DNA from: a virus | Virus record (IMG/VR): IMGVR_UViG_3300020472_000134 | Coordinates: 1-28,105 of that record | Strand: one strand, 5' to 3' | DNA length: 28,105 nucleotides | In this document: one piece after another, positions 5,762-12,866 of the stretch | Layout of the letters: every line of letters begins with the position of its first letter | How positions within the stretch are numbered: position 1 is the first letter of the stretch | Made by a program: the position numbers and the translations under genes | The notes under the pieces: model-generated | What the model was told of the DNA's origin: nothing | The model's input: only the letters and a program-made list of their open reading frames with translations | The model's database searches: none

Positions 5762-5784
5762 AAAAAGGGGCATAAAGCCCCTTT
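5761..5784. terminator. Bidirectional terminator between the capsid gene and the plus-strand gene
   Basis: Perfect stem GGGGC / GCCCC around a 5-base loop (5772-5776). On the minus strand it is followed by seven T, making a strong stop for the capsid transcript. On the plus strand it is followed by TTTAATT, a weaker stop for the 54-aa gene. Confidence 0.85.
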
Positions 5785-5810
5785 AATTATATATACTCTA
5801 AATCTTATGA

Positions 5811-7019
5811 TTATAGAGCTGCTATTACTGTAGCGAAATCTCCTCTACAAAAAGCATTTGGTAAATAAGTAGTGAAAGCGATTCTTTCTTGAACTCTAAC
5901 TGTGATAAAGTTCTTTTGAACATTATCAGAATCTTGGTCAAAAAATTCAACACTTACATTTTCTCTTACCCATAGTTGAGCTCCTTGAGAGAAGTTACCA
6001 ACTATAAACTCACCTTGTGCCATAGAAGTATTAATCATTACAGGAATACCCATAAATGTTGGCTGAAGTCCTTGATAAACTTGGTCTTTCAGATATCTGT
6101 TGTCAGAATCTTTAAGAGCAAGGATCTTGTGGAAATCAGTAGGATGTAGAAGTATGTAATCACATCTGTAGTTTTGTTTTGCAACTTGGTTTACAGCAGT
6201 AATTAATACATCAAACTCTTGTGGGTTTGCGAAATCAGCAGCACCAAAACCTGATGCACCAGTACTCCAAATAGTACCTGTATTTCTCAAACCGTGTAAA
6301 TTAGGTGCAGCACCATTTCCTCCAAGTAACTGGTCATCTTCTACTGTTAAAAGTTTAGCAGGAACTCTTGCAGAAATATAAGAACTTAATTGTTCTGTAT
6401 CTTCAAGCATTTGTCTTGATAATCTTAAATAAGTACCGATTGTTTCAACATTAGCTGTTGAAGCAGTTAAGTTAAAGTCAGTTTGCCCTAATGCACTACC
6501 CTCTGAAGTTGCAGCAGCACCCTCTGTGTAAGCTGATTCTGTTACATATCTAATAAGATCAGAGTTAGTTGTTCCAATAGGAAGCATCTGTCTTATATGA
6601 ACAGGAGTAGTAGGATCATATTTAATACCTGGAGCTCTTGTAGCAGCGATTACCTCGCCAGTATAGTCAGCACCAGTTGTCATATCGGCTTTAATTTCAA
6701 ATGCTGCTGCTCTTGAATTACCTTTTTTAAGGTTGTCAATAGCACCACCATCAATCGCTGATTTTAAAGCTGATTTAAAAGTAGCAGGTGCAGTAGCTTT
6801 TGCTTCAAGTTTTTTACTTGAAACTTCAATACTATCTAATCTCTTTTGCACTTCTTCGTGCTTTGTTGAGATTTGTTCAGTTAAGTTGTCTATTTCACCT
6901 TTTAGTGATTCAGAAACTTCACCTTTAGCATTATCTTTAGCCGACACCATTGCTTTTTCGATTTTAGAATCAACCAAATCTCCGAGTTGGTCTAATTCCT
7001 TTTTCGTTTCATCTGTCAT
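5811..7019 (-). CDS. Major capsid protein, HK97 fold
   Basis: A 402-residue protein of the HK97 phage capsid family. Residues 1-75 are a charged coiled coil (LDQLGDLVDSKIEKAM, LTEQISTKHEEVQKRLD), equivalent to the delta domain that serves as an internal scaffold and is removed by the prohead protease; the cut probably falls near residues 95-112. The mature part shows the conserved phrases VETIGTYLRLSRQMLED, CDYILLHPTDFHKI and FMGIPVMINTSM. It follows the protease gene by 5 bases and is closed by a strong terminator. A high-level late product is expected. Confidence 0.95.
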   Translation of the reverse strand: MTDETKKELDQLGDLVDSKIEKAMVSAKDNAKGEVSESLKGEIDNLTEQISTKHEEVQKRLDSIEVSSKKLEAKATAPATFKSALKSAIDGGAIDNLKKGNSRAAAFEIKADMTTGADYTGEVIAATRAPGIKYDPTTPVHIRQMLPIGTTNSDLIRYVTESAYTEGAAATSEGSALGQTDFNLTASTANVETIGTYLRLSRQMLEDTEQLSSYISARVPAKLLTVEDDQLLGGNGAAPNLHGLRNTGTIWSTGASGFGAADFANPQEFDVLITAVNQVAKQNYRCDYILLHPTDFHKILALKDSDNRYLKDQVYQGLQPTFMGIPVMINTSMAQGEFIVGNFSQGAQLWVRENVSVEFFDQDSDNVQKNFITVRVQERIAFTTYLPNAFCRGDFATVIAAL

Positions 7020-7024
7020 AATTT

Positions 7025-7735
7025 CTATGATTTTAATTTATTAAACAAATATTTATATATCTCGCTATTATCTGCTTTAATTGTAGTCGGCTCTGTAACT
7101 TCCATATCAGTTGGCAAAGTGGCTTTATCATTAAAAATTGATTTTAGCTTTATAAGTTCTGCCTCTATGGCATAACCTAAATTGTCAGATATGCTGCCCT
7201 TGCGAATTAACTTCACAAGATTATCATATCTACCCAATACTTTTTCCTTATCAAAATTCCCTTTTACATCAAGTATCATTGCTTCATCATTTGCAGCTAA
7301 AGTAACTGCAGATATTTCATACAATTTTACCTCTGTAAGTTTTCTATAACAATTTTCCATTCCATCAGGGCAACCCTCTTTTTGTAGTGGTAATATACCA
7401 ACACTATTTTCAGTTATTACTCCTGCTTTCATAAGTTCTAATACATCTTTACCAAGTTGAGTTTTAGGAATCTCTGCTTCAAACATTAATCCTTTTTCAT
7501 CTTCATAAAGATTAACCATTTTTCCTAATGGCTTATCCATTTGATGTTGGTATAGATATTTTACTCTATTACCATTTTCAGATATTGTTTTAGTATAAGC
7601 ACCTTTTGTGATTATATCGCCATCTGAATCAATGTTGCCAAAAATTGAACCATAACCCTTTACGATTCCTGTCTTATCATCTATGTCCTGAAGTTCCCCT
7701 ATCGGACTTGATTTATATATTATATTATTTTCCAT
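7025..7735 (-). CDS. HK97-type prohead protease (peptidase S78/U35)
   Basis: A 236-residue protein with the prohead protease pattern: VKGYGSIFGNIDSDGDII and GAYTKTI near the N-terminus, LYQHQMDKPLG giving the likely catalytic His64, and ENSVGI giving the likely Ser111, followed by LYEISAVTLAANDEA. It should cleave the capsid delta domain during maturation. Residues from about 160 form a charged C-terminal extension typical of proteases that include their own scaffold tail. Its ATG stands exactly four bases after a perfect TAACTTTG box, so protease and capsid may be transcribed from here independently of the upstream head genes. Confidence 0.92.
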   Translation of the reverse strand: MENNIIYKSSPIGELQDIDDKTGIVKGYGSIFGNIDSDGDIITKGAYTKTISENGNRVKYLYQHQMDKPLGKMVNLYEDEKGLMFEAEIPKTQLGKDVLELMKAGVITENSVGILPLQKEGCPDGMENCYRKLTEVKLYEISAVTLAANDEAMILDVKGNFDKEKVLGRYDNLVKLIRKGSISDNLGYAIEAELIKLKSIFNDKATLPTDMEVTEPTTIKADNSEIYKYLFNKLKS

Positions 7736-7739
7736 AATG

Positions 7740-7747
7740 CAAAGTTA
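7740..7747 (-). promoter_or_regulatory. TAnnTTTG box exactly 4 nt before the protease ATG
   Basis: Minus-strand TAACTTTG, CATT, ATG, located in the short gap after the MuF-like gene. It matches the -7 consensus fully; no clear -33 TTG is seen. It is one of six boxes at identical spacing. Confidence 0.55.
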
Positions 7748-7758
7748 TTAATTTTCAC

Positions 7759-8652
7759 TTAATTATTTTCTGGTGTATCGCTATCTAAAATTTCTTCTAC
7801 AACAGCAACAGTTGCGACTGTTTGTGCAACTGCACCTACAATGTCAATAATTCTTCCTGAACTTACATTTTGTTCAACCTCTATTGGAAATGGTGCTGTA
7901 GTACAACGACAGTTGATTACATTCCAAGCAGAACCTGATGGATCACCAGGTCTTTCTAACTTTTGTCCACCTACAATAAAGTTTTCTTCCATCTTAACAA
8001 TTTGTCCATCTGCTTCAATATGCTCTAATCTTGTTCTGTTATCTCTTGTTGCTATCCACTCTTTTTGTAAATTTTCTTTTCCAAAAACATCAATAGCACT
8101 TTGATTGGTTGCATAATTAGCAGCATTTACACTTTCTGTTCTAATAATTCTTTTAGCATTTACAATGCTTATATGTTTAAACTTTTTTCTTAATACTCTT
8201 TGAGCTTGTCTTTCATTCATTACTTGAAACTCTGGATTAGCCATATACTTATTAAGTGTTTTTATTAATTCCTTTTTCCTATTGCCACTTACACTAACAA
8301 TTCTTTCTCCTGCTGTTGCTTTTCCAATAAATGCAAATTTCTCTGACCATATATCTTGAAACTGACTTGCATCTTGCTTTCTTATATACTTTTTATAATT
8401 ATTCATATACCAATTTGCCATTCGTAGTCCAATATCTTTATAAAGACCTATATATAGATTTTCAAACTGATCTAAAGTATAATAAGCATCTACATTTTGA
8501 ATATTCTTATTATTAGCTAAAAACTCATCAATTATCTTATTAGCTTCTCCATTTAGATAATCAAACCATATCTTATCTTGTTTTTTCTCGCCAACCTCTA
8601 ATTGCTTTAACCAATTCTTATGAAAATTTGCTTTTATTTTTTTAATGTCCAT
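7759..8652 (-). CDS. Minor head protein, Mu F / SPP1 gp7-like
   Basis: A 297-residue protein. The C-terminal half carries the phage head morphogenesis domain: NAKRIIRTESVNAANYATNQSA, WIATRDNRTRLEHIEADGQI, and the closing motif SAWNVINCRCTTAPFP with the paired cysteines. The N-terminal half is helical and basic (MDIKKIKANFHKNWLKQLEV). Members of this family are minor capsid proteins, sometimes injected, that attach to the portal. The position between portal and protease genes is canonical. A hydrophobic Ala/Val stretch near the end (VGAVAQTVATVAVVEEI) is unusual and could be a helix that inserts into the capsid or into membrane. Confidence 0.88.
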   Translation of the reverse strand: MDIKKIKANFHKNWLKQLEVGEKKQDKIWFDYLNGEANKIIDEFLANNKNIQNVDAYYTLDQFENLYIGLYKDIGLRMANWYMNNYKKYIRKQDASQFQDIWSEKFAFIGKATAGERIVSVSGNRKKELIKTLNKYMANPEFQVMNERQAQRVLRKKFKHISIVNAKRIIRTESVNAANYATNQSAIDVFGKENLQKEWIATRDNRTRLEHIEADGQIVKMEENFIVGGQKLERPGDPSGSAWNVINCRCTTAPFPIEVEQNVSSGRIIDIVGAVAQTVATVAVVEEILDSDTPENN

Positions 8653-8667
8653 AAAAGAATAATTAAA

Positions 8668-10284
8668 TTATATTGACCAATCCTTTTTCTTTCCTGTTCT
8701 TCTTAACCATTCTTCGTGAGTTTTAAATGGCATATAATAAACCTCACCTTGATACCTGTGAATATGATGACCAGATCCTCCAAGTTCTTTTGCTCTATCT
8801 TCAGCTTCCCTGATAGTTGTGTATTTATCAGGACCTACTTCAGTAGCTGCTCTTTTTTCTTCTACTTCCTCTTTCTTATCATCTTTTATATCATTTAGTT
8901 TTACATCATAAAGTTCACTAAAGTTTGTTTCTAAACTTTTAAAGTCATCTTCAATAATATCATCTTCTAATGGCATTAGATTGGCAGGAATATAAAAATC
9001 GTTTAACTTTTCATTATCAGCATCAATACTATATGACATTGCCTGTCTTTTTTCATTTGGTGTTAGCCACCAAGCACTATTCATCTGATTTACCACTTTA
9101 TCCATTTCTTCTTGTAATTCTGAAATATTAGTGTAATCAAAATCTATATATATTTTTTCGCCATAAGCAGGTGCTAACCATCTATTAAGCTCATCACGAA
9201 CTTTATTAAGTTCTGGAATAATAGCATTTTGGTATAAACTCTTTTTAGCTTCTATTACATTATTGTAAGTTGATGATTCTGTATTGTTAAGTAAAACAAC
9301 AGGAACTGAATAAATATTACATAAATCTTTAATTGAAGCATTATACTGCTCAATAAGTGAAAGATCAGCAGCAGTCATTCCAAAATTAACCCAAGATAAT
9401 TTTTTAGGAGTAATAACAATATCTCCTGCATTTTTAGATCCTGAATAATTATTTCTAAACTTCTCTTTTAATGCTTGTGCTTGAACTTCGTTTAAATCTC
9501 CCTCCTCTGACATTAACACTCCTCTTGCAGTTTGATTCTGTAAATATTTCGCACCAGTCGTTACTGCTTCGTTATTAGTATCTAAAGCTCGTAATCCTGC
9601 TTTTAGTGGCGACATTCCGTAAAGGTGCGATCCTGTACCATCATAGTAAGGATTAAAATCTTTAATATGGCAAACATCTTCAACAGGAATATGATAATTA
9701 CCATTATAATCTAATGTATAAGATTTTACAGGTTCAAATATCCCACCACTATTAATCTCAACATTTTGACTTGGCAAAACATAAAGTTCCTGGAATTTAC
9801 TTTGATTAGGACCTGATTCAGGTTTTATACCATAGATATATCTATTACCTGTTAATTTACCAAAAGCTATTATCTCTTGAATCCAACTACTATAACTTTG
9901 TGCAGGATTCGGTCTTTCAAGTAGTTCGTGTAATTCTGTATCGTGTAGTTCCTGTAGTGAGTGTTTTCTTAATATCTCTGCTTTATGCATACTCGTACCA
10001 TTTGCAAGACCACTTGTAATTGACTTATACCTTTTTAAGTCATTTTCGCTTTTAACCTCATAAACATTAAAAGGAATTGTTGATGCTGTTTTTGCTATTA
10101 AATTAACTATTGAATAAATAGTTGTATTTTGTCTATAACCTTTGTTAACATAAGTTTCATCATTATCAGGATTCCATAAAATAGAATTACCCAAATAATT
10201 GAATATTGCTTTGTTAAAATCTATACTTGTCTTTTGAAAGTTTTTTGAAACTAATTTTCCAAACCTGTCTAATATTGATGCCAT
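8668..10284 (-). CDS. Portal protein, HK97 family, with C-terminal extension
   Basis: A 538-residue protein. The N-terminal 400 residues show the HK97-type portal pattern: YRQNTTIYSIVNLIAKTAST, then ELLERPNPAQSYSSWIQEI, GNRYIYGI, HIKDFNPYYDGTGSHLYGMSPL and IYSVPVVLLNNTESSTYNN. It forms the dodecameric ring for DNA entry. After about residue 430 comes a charged linker and then a separate 50-residue module (TIREAEDRAKELGGSGHHIH, YYMPFKTHEEW) that is not part of the portal core and resembles C-terminal modules seen on other marine phage head proteins (from memory). A TATTTTTG box lies 20 bases before the ATG. Confidence 0.93.
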   Translation of the reverse strand: MASILDRFGKLVSKNFQKTSIDFNKAIFNYLGNSILWNPDNDETYVNKGYRQNTTIYSIVNLIAKTASTIPFNVYEVKSENDLKRYKSITSGLANGTSMHKAEILRKHSLQELHDTELHELLERPNPAQSYSSWIQEIIAFGKLTGNRYIYGIKPESGPNQSKFQELYVLPSQNVEINSGGIFEPVKSYTLDYNGNYHIPVEDVCHIKDFNPYYDGTGSHLYGMSPLKAGLRALDTNNEAVTTGAKYLQNQTARGVLMSEEGDLNEVQAQALKEKFRNNYSGSKNAGDIVITPKKLSWVNFGMTAADLSLIEQYNASIKDLCNIYSVPVVLLNNTESSTYNNVIEAKKSLYQNAIIPELNKVRDELNRWLAPAYGEKIYIDFDYTNISELQEEMDKVVNQMNSAWWLTPNEKRQAMSYSIDADNEKLNDFYIPANLMPLEDDIIEDDFKSLETNFSELYDVKLNDIKDDKKEEVEEKRAATEVGPDKYTTIREAEDRAKELGGSGHHIHRYQGEVYYMPFKTHEEWLRRTGKKKDWSI

Positions 10285-10304
10285 CTAAATATCTTTATAT
10301 TTTA

Positions 10305-10312
10305 CAAAAATA
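10305..10312 (-). promoter_or_regulatory. Candidate -7 promoter box, 20 nt before the portal gene
   Basis: Minus-strand TATTTTTG followed by TA, in the gap after the terminase gene. The 20-base spacing to the ATG is identical to that at the major tail protein gene. The -33 half is not evident. Confidence 0.4.
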
Positions 10313-10316
10313 CTAA

Positions 10317-11507
10317 TTAAATTACAAAAAAGTTTTCTCGCTTTCCAAAATGGGAATAAACAGCATAACGAATAGAATCCATTGTATGATTTTCTTTGTC
10401 TTGTGGTTTATTTATTATCGTTCCATCTTTTAATTGTTCCCAATAATAACTATGATATTCATTAATAATATTCTTTGATTCATTACTAACAATTATATCA
10501 TATTCTTTTAATTTTGATATTCCAGAGTTTATAGATCCTTGACCTTTTACTGCAGGTTTAATATAAAGACCTAATCTTCGCATTTCTTCTATTGATTTAG
10601 GTTCTGCAGAATCGCCATAACACAAAACTTCTCCATAACCTTTTTCTTTAAGGTAATCTACAATATCCGAATTAGTCATTGACTTACGATATAATATTTC
10701 GTGAATATATATTTTATCGTTCTTTTTATTGACAAGAACACAAGCTGTAGGATCATTAGAATATCCATAGTCAATTCCTATTACAGATTCCATTTCCAGG
10801 TCAAACTCTGGGAAATCTTTATAATCTATAAATTCCCAATTATTAAATACTTGTCTTGCACTAAATATAGCTTTTAAACCCTCTCCGTAAACCCTCCAAT
10901 AATCTATATCTCTTTTTTTCATTCTTTCAATCTCATTTACCAGGTCTTGCGACAAGAACTTATTATCCTTATATGTTGTTATCCAGGTATCGCAATCTTT
11001 TCTTGGTATTAGGTCGCTATATATCCAATGTATAGGATCAGATGGGTTAAAATCAAGAATTACCATATCTATTGTTCTCATATTGATTTGTCTAAAATCC
11101 TCAATATTAAGCTCATTACCCTCATTTAAAAAAGCTATATGCCTTTTACGACCACGAATCTTTTGTGGTTCATCAACTGATAGAAACTCAATTAAATGTC
11201 CATTATAGCTAAAAGTGTTTTCAGCTTTGTTATGAACTCCTAAAAAATAAATACCTGTGTCCTGGAGAATTAGCATTATATCTCTTAATACAGAACCTTT
11301 AAGTGCAGGTAATGTCTTACGAACAATAGAGATAGTTAAAGGTTTCTCTGATGTTGTAAGTAAATAAACAAGGTATTGACAAACAGCTACTGTTTTTCCT
11401 GATCTTGTTCCTCCTTGATGGACTTTGAATCTTTTTTCTGATTTGATAAGGTCGTAGAATTGTCTGTTGCATCTTTGCTCAACTTTTCTTCTTGTGGTGG
11501 TTTCCAT
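10317..11507 (-). CDS. terL: Terminase large subunit (TerL, PBSX/Terminase_3 type)
   Basis: A 396-residue packaging ATPase-nuclease. Walker A is GGTRSGKT at residues 32-39 and Walker B lies in HIAFLNEGNEL (about 122-132). The nuclease half shows GIDYGYSNDPTACVLV, CYGDSAEPKSIEEMRRLG and NHTMDSIRYAVY, which carry the acidic metal ligands. The start cannot be later because Walker A is so near the N-terminus. As a result the first 40 codons are read over the last 40 codons of the small subunit in another frame, a 121-base overlap that includes Walker A. Portal follows after 32 bases. The family points to headful or cos packaging but does not decide it. Confidence 0.93.
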   Translation of the reverse strand: METTTRRKVEQRCNRQFYDLIKSEKRFKVHQGGTRSGKTVAVCQYLVYLLTTSEKPLTISIVRKTLPALKGSVLRDIMLILQDTGIYFLGVHNKAENTFSYNGHLIEFLSVDEPQKIRGRKRHIAFLNEGNELNIEDFRQINMRTIDMVILDFNPSDPIHWIYSDLIPRKDCDTWITTYKDNKFLSQDLVNEIERMKKRDIDYWRVYGEGLKAIFSARQVFNNWEFIDYKDFPEFDLEMESVIGIDYGYSNDPTACVLVNKKNDKIYIHEILYRKSMTNSDIVDYLKEKGYGEVLCYGDSAEPKSIEEMRRLGLYIKPAVKGQGSINSGISKLKEYDIIVSNESKNIINEYHSYYWEQLKDGTIINKPQDKENHTMDSIRYAVYSHFGKRENFFVI

Positions 11508-11851
11508 TCTATAAGTGTTGATTTAATTGATCCATCGTGTTGGATTTCTTGTCGTTCAATATAACCTCTTTTTTTCCCTTTTGTTTTTAGTAGGAATATT
11601 GTAGCAGTTGTATTGCCCTCACTAATTTGCTTATGAAGTTGTGATTCTGCGAAATCTAAAGCGATATTTTCAATGTCTTTTACCTTTTTAGCAAATTCTT
11701 CATCTTCTTTTAGATATTGATAAAAAGTAGTTCTACCCACTTTAGCAATCTTACAAGCACTTGTAACAACTCCTAATGATTTTTCTAAAGCAGTGAGCAA
11801 TGCTTTTTTAGTATGTTCTTTTTTGTTTGTTTTCACTTTACAAAAGTACAT
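11387..11851 (-). CDS. terS: Terminase small subunit (TerS)
   Basis: DNA-recognition subunit of the packaging motor. Residues about 15-60 form the helix-turn-helix (LTALEKSLGVVTSACKIAKV, then GRTTFYQYLKEDEEFAKKV), followed by helices for oligomerisation (LDFAESQLHKQISEG, TIFLLKTKGKKRGY). The last 40 residues are charged and low-complexity and lie over the TerL start. The ATG at 11851 directly abuts a terminator T-run and has no room for a leader. A GTG at 11836, giving a protein that begins (M)KTNKKEHTKKALL, stands exactly four bases after a perfect TACTTTTG box and is a strong alternative start. Confidence 0.85.
   Translation of the reverse strand: MYFCKVKTNKKEHTKKALLTALEKSLGVVTSACKIAKVGRTTFYQYLKEDEEFAKKVKDIENIALDFAESQLHKQISEGNTTATIFLLKTKGKKRGYIERQEIQHDGSIKSTLIEWKPPQEEKLSKDATDNSTTLSNQKKDSKSIKEEQDQEKQ
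11841..11848 (-). promoter_or_regulatory. TAnnTTTG box exactly 4 nt before the alternative TerS start (GTG 11836)
   Basis: Minus-strand TACTTTTG, TAAA, GTG. It lies between the terminator T-run and the GTG. A TTG occurs 16 bases upstream inside the hairpin, shorter than the usual 19. If it acts as a promoter, a transcript would start at or near the GTG and exclude the ATG at 11851. Confidence 0.5.
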
Positions 11852-11876
11852 AAAAAAAACCCACCAAATAGGTGGG
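11852..11876 (-). terminator. Rho-independent terminator before the packaging genes
   Basis: Minus-strand CCCACC / GGTGGG stem with loop TATTT and a run of eight T. It ends the transcript of the gene at 11903-12397, separating the small replication-side genes from the packaging and head operon. Confidence 0.9.
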
Positions 11877-11902
11877 CTTGATTTTAAAACAATGATTTAG
11901 GA

Positions 11903-12397
11903 TTATTTTTCTAATTTTTCAATAAGTGCTATTTGTTTTGGAGATAAATTTTCAATCCATTTAGGTTCTTTCCTAATCCACTCATTAAAGTATTTTTTAT
12001 TTAAACTTGTTTTATTCCAAGTTAAACCAGTTTGATCAGCAAGAGAATATATAATTCCTAAACTCCACACTTTATCTTTCAATGCAATTAATCTTTTAGA
12101 TTGCTCTACCCATTTCGGATACCAACTATCTTTTAGATTGTTAAATCTAATTCTTTCTTCTTGAATTTCTTTTTGAATTTCTTGTAAATTATTTTCATAG
12201 TCATCAAAATTAAAAACATTATCGTTGGTAAATTTATCTTTTTCCCAATCAGGTATTGATTTTATTGACTTGTTAAATTTTTCAACACACACAGGTCCAT
12301 ATATTTTACCACCAACAATATATTGGTTTTTAATATATCTCCCACATCTTGAACATTTTTTCATTTTATTAATTTTTAATATTTCTAATTCTTCCAT
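11903..12397 (-). CDS. Zinc-ribbon-like protein, 164 aa (DUF6011-like N-terminus)
   Basis: Near the N-terminus is a compact metal-binding motif, MKKCSRCGRYIKN...GPVC, with Cys15, Cys18 and a later Cys, resembling the C-x-x-C-G-R-x-I ... G-P-V-C pattern of small phage zinc-ribbon domains. The rest is helical and charged (LQEIQKEIQEERIRFNNLKD) with Trp-rich patches (DSWYPKWVEQ, KYFNEWIRKEPKWIENL). No catalytic motif is seen. An internal ATG at 12364 (MKKCSRCGR) is a possible alternative start with a better A-rich ribosome site. It is the last gene before the terminator at 11852-11876, at the boundary between replication and packaging genes. Confidence 0.7.
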   Translation of the reverse strand: MEELEILKINKMKKCSRCGRYIKNQYIVGGKIYGPVCVEKFNKSIKSIPDWEKDKFTNDNVFNFDDYENNLQEIQKEIQEERIRFNNLKDSWYPKWVEQSKRLIALKDKVWSLGIIYSLADQTGLTWNKTSLNKKYFNEWIRKEPKWIENLSPKQIALIEKLEK

Positions 12398-12407
12398 TTT
12401 AATTATT

Positions 12408-12563
12408 TTAAGTTAGTTTTTGTTTTTCAGATTCTTCTTTAGCTTTAAATAATTTTGATTCTAAAGGAGTAAGTGGTGAATTATTATCTATTGAATCTAC
12501 AAATGCTCTATATAGTGTTTGTACTTCTTTATATGTTAATTCTAATTTTATTTTATCTTCCAT
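12408..12563 (-). CDS. Small hypothetical protein, 51 aa
   Basis: A short frame starting MEDKIKLELTYKEVQTLYRA and ending SKLFKAKEESEKQKLT. It has predicted strand-helix-helix character, is acidic-basic mixed and lacks membrane segments. The opening K-I-x-L-x-L-T-x-x-E-V-x-x-L is a common design in small phage proteins of Bacteroidetes and probably forms a beta strand plus helix. It lies ten bases before the gene at 11903-12397 and starts downstream of an AT-rich palindromic gap. Function unknown. Confidence 0.6.
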   Translation of the reverse strand: MEDKIKLELTYKEVQTLYRAFVDSIDNNSPLTPLESKLFKAKEESEKQKLT

Positions 12564-12680
12564 TTAATTAATTTTTAGTTATTTATTTTTTATTATACTG
12601 CAATATAAAGAATATTTTACAAATAAAAAAATATTTTATGTAAATAATTGCTAACTTATTGATAATCAATAAGATTAATT
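12564..12680. other. AT-rich palindromic intergenic stretch
   Basis: About 117 bases without a gene, nearly all A and T. It contains the inverted repeat CTTATTGA-TAA-TCAATAAG (12655-12673). Next to it is AAGATTAA-TT-TTAATCTT (about 12672-12689), which runs into the stop of the 57-aa gene. It also holds the direct repeat AATATTTTA at 12611-12619 and 12630-12638. It may be an AU-rich terminator, an operator or a melting element of an origin; the sequence does not decide. Confidence 0.45.
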
Positions 12681-12854
12681 TTAATCTTCTTCTATAGGAG
12701 TATAGTAATTTATGTTAATTATTACGAAAAAAAAGATAATTTGAATAGTATGTCGCAGATCATTAGCTATGTAATCTACACCCTCTAAATCTTCATTAGA
12801 GTAGTTAATTCCTACCCCAAAACCTCTCATTAAAGCTATATTGACATCAAACAT
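12681..12854 (-). CDS. Small hypothetical protein, 57 aa, with a hydrophobic segment
   Basis: A frame starting MFDVNIALMRGFGVGINYSN, continuing with an acidic part (EDLEGVDYIANDLRH) and one hydrophobic stretch (TIQIIFFFVIININYY), ending TPIEED. It begins exactly four bases after a TAACTTTG box and 12 bases after the primase-helicase stop. From memory, small phage proteins with the design L-x-x-G-F-G-x-G-x-N-Y occur in Flavobacteriia phages; no function is known to me. The hydrophobic stretch could be a buried strand or a membrane anchor. Confidence 0.6.
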   Translation of the reverse strand: MFDVNIALMRGFGVGINYSNEDLEGVDYIANDLRHTIQIIFFFVIININYYTPIEED

Positions 12855-12858
12855 ATTA

Positions 12859-12866
12859 CAAAGTTA
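12859..12866 (-). promoter_or_regulatory. TAnnTTTG box exactly 4 nt before the 57-aa gene
   Basis: Minus-strand TAACTTTG, TAAT, ATG, beginning on the base after the primase-helicase stop codon. It matches the -7 consensus fully, without a clear -33. Confidence 0.55.

Noticed and set aside
7841-8104. Plus-strand frame antisense to the MuF-like gene
   Set aside because: The opposite strand encodes the conserved head morphogenesis domain. The plus-strand frame contains no recognisable pattern.
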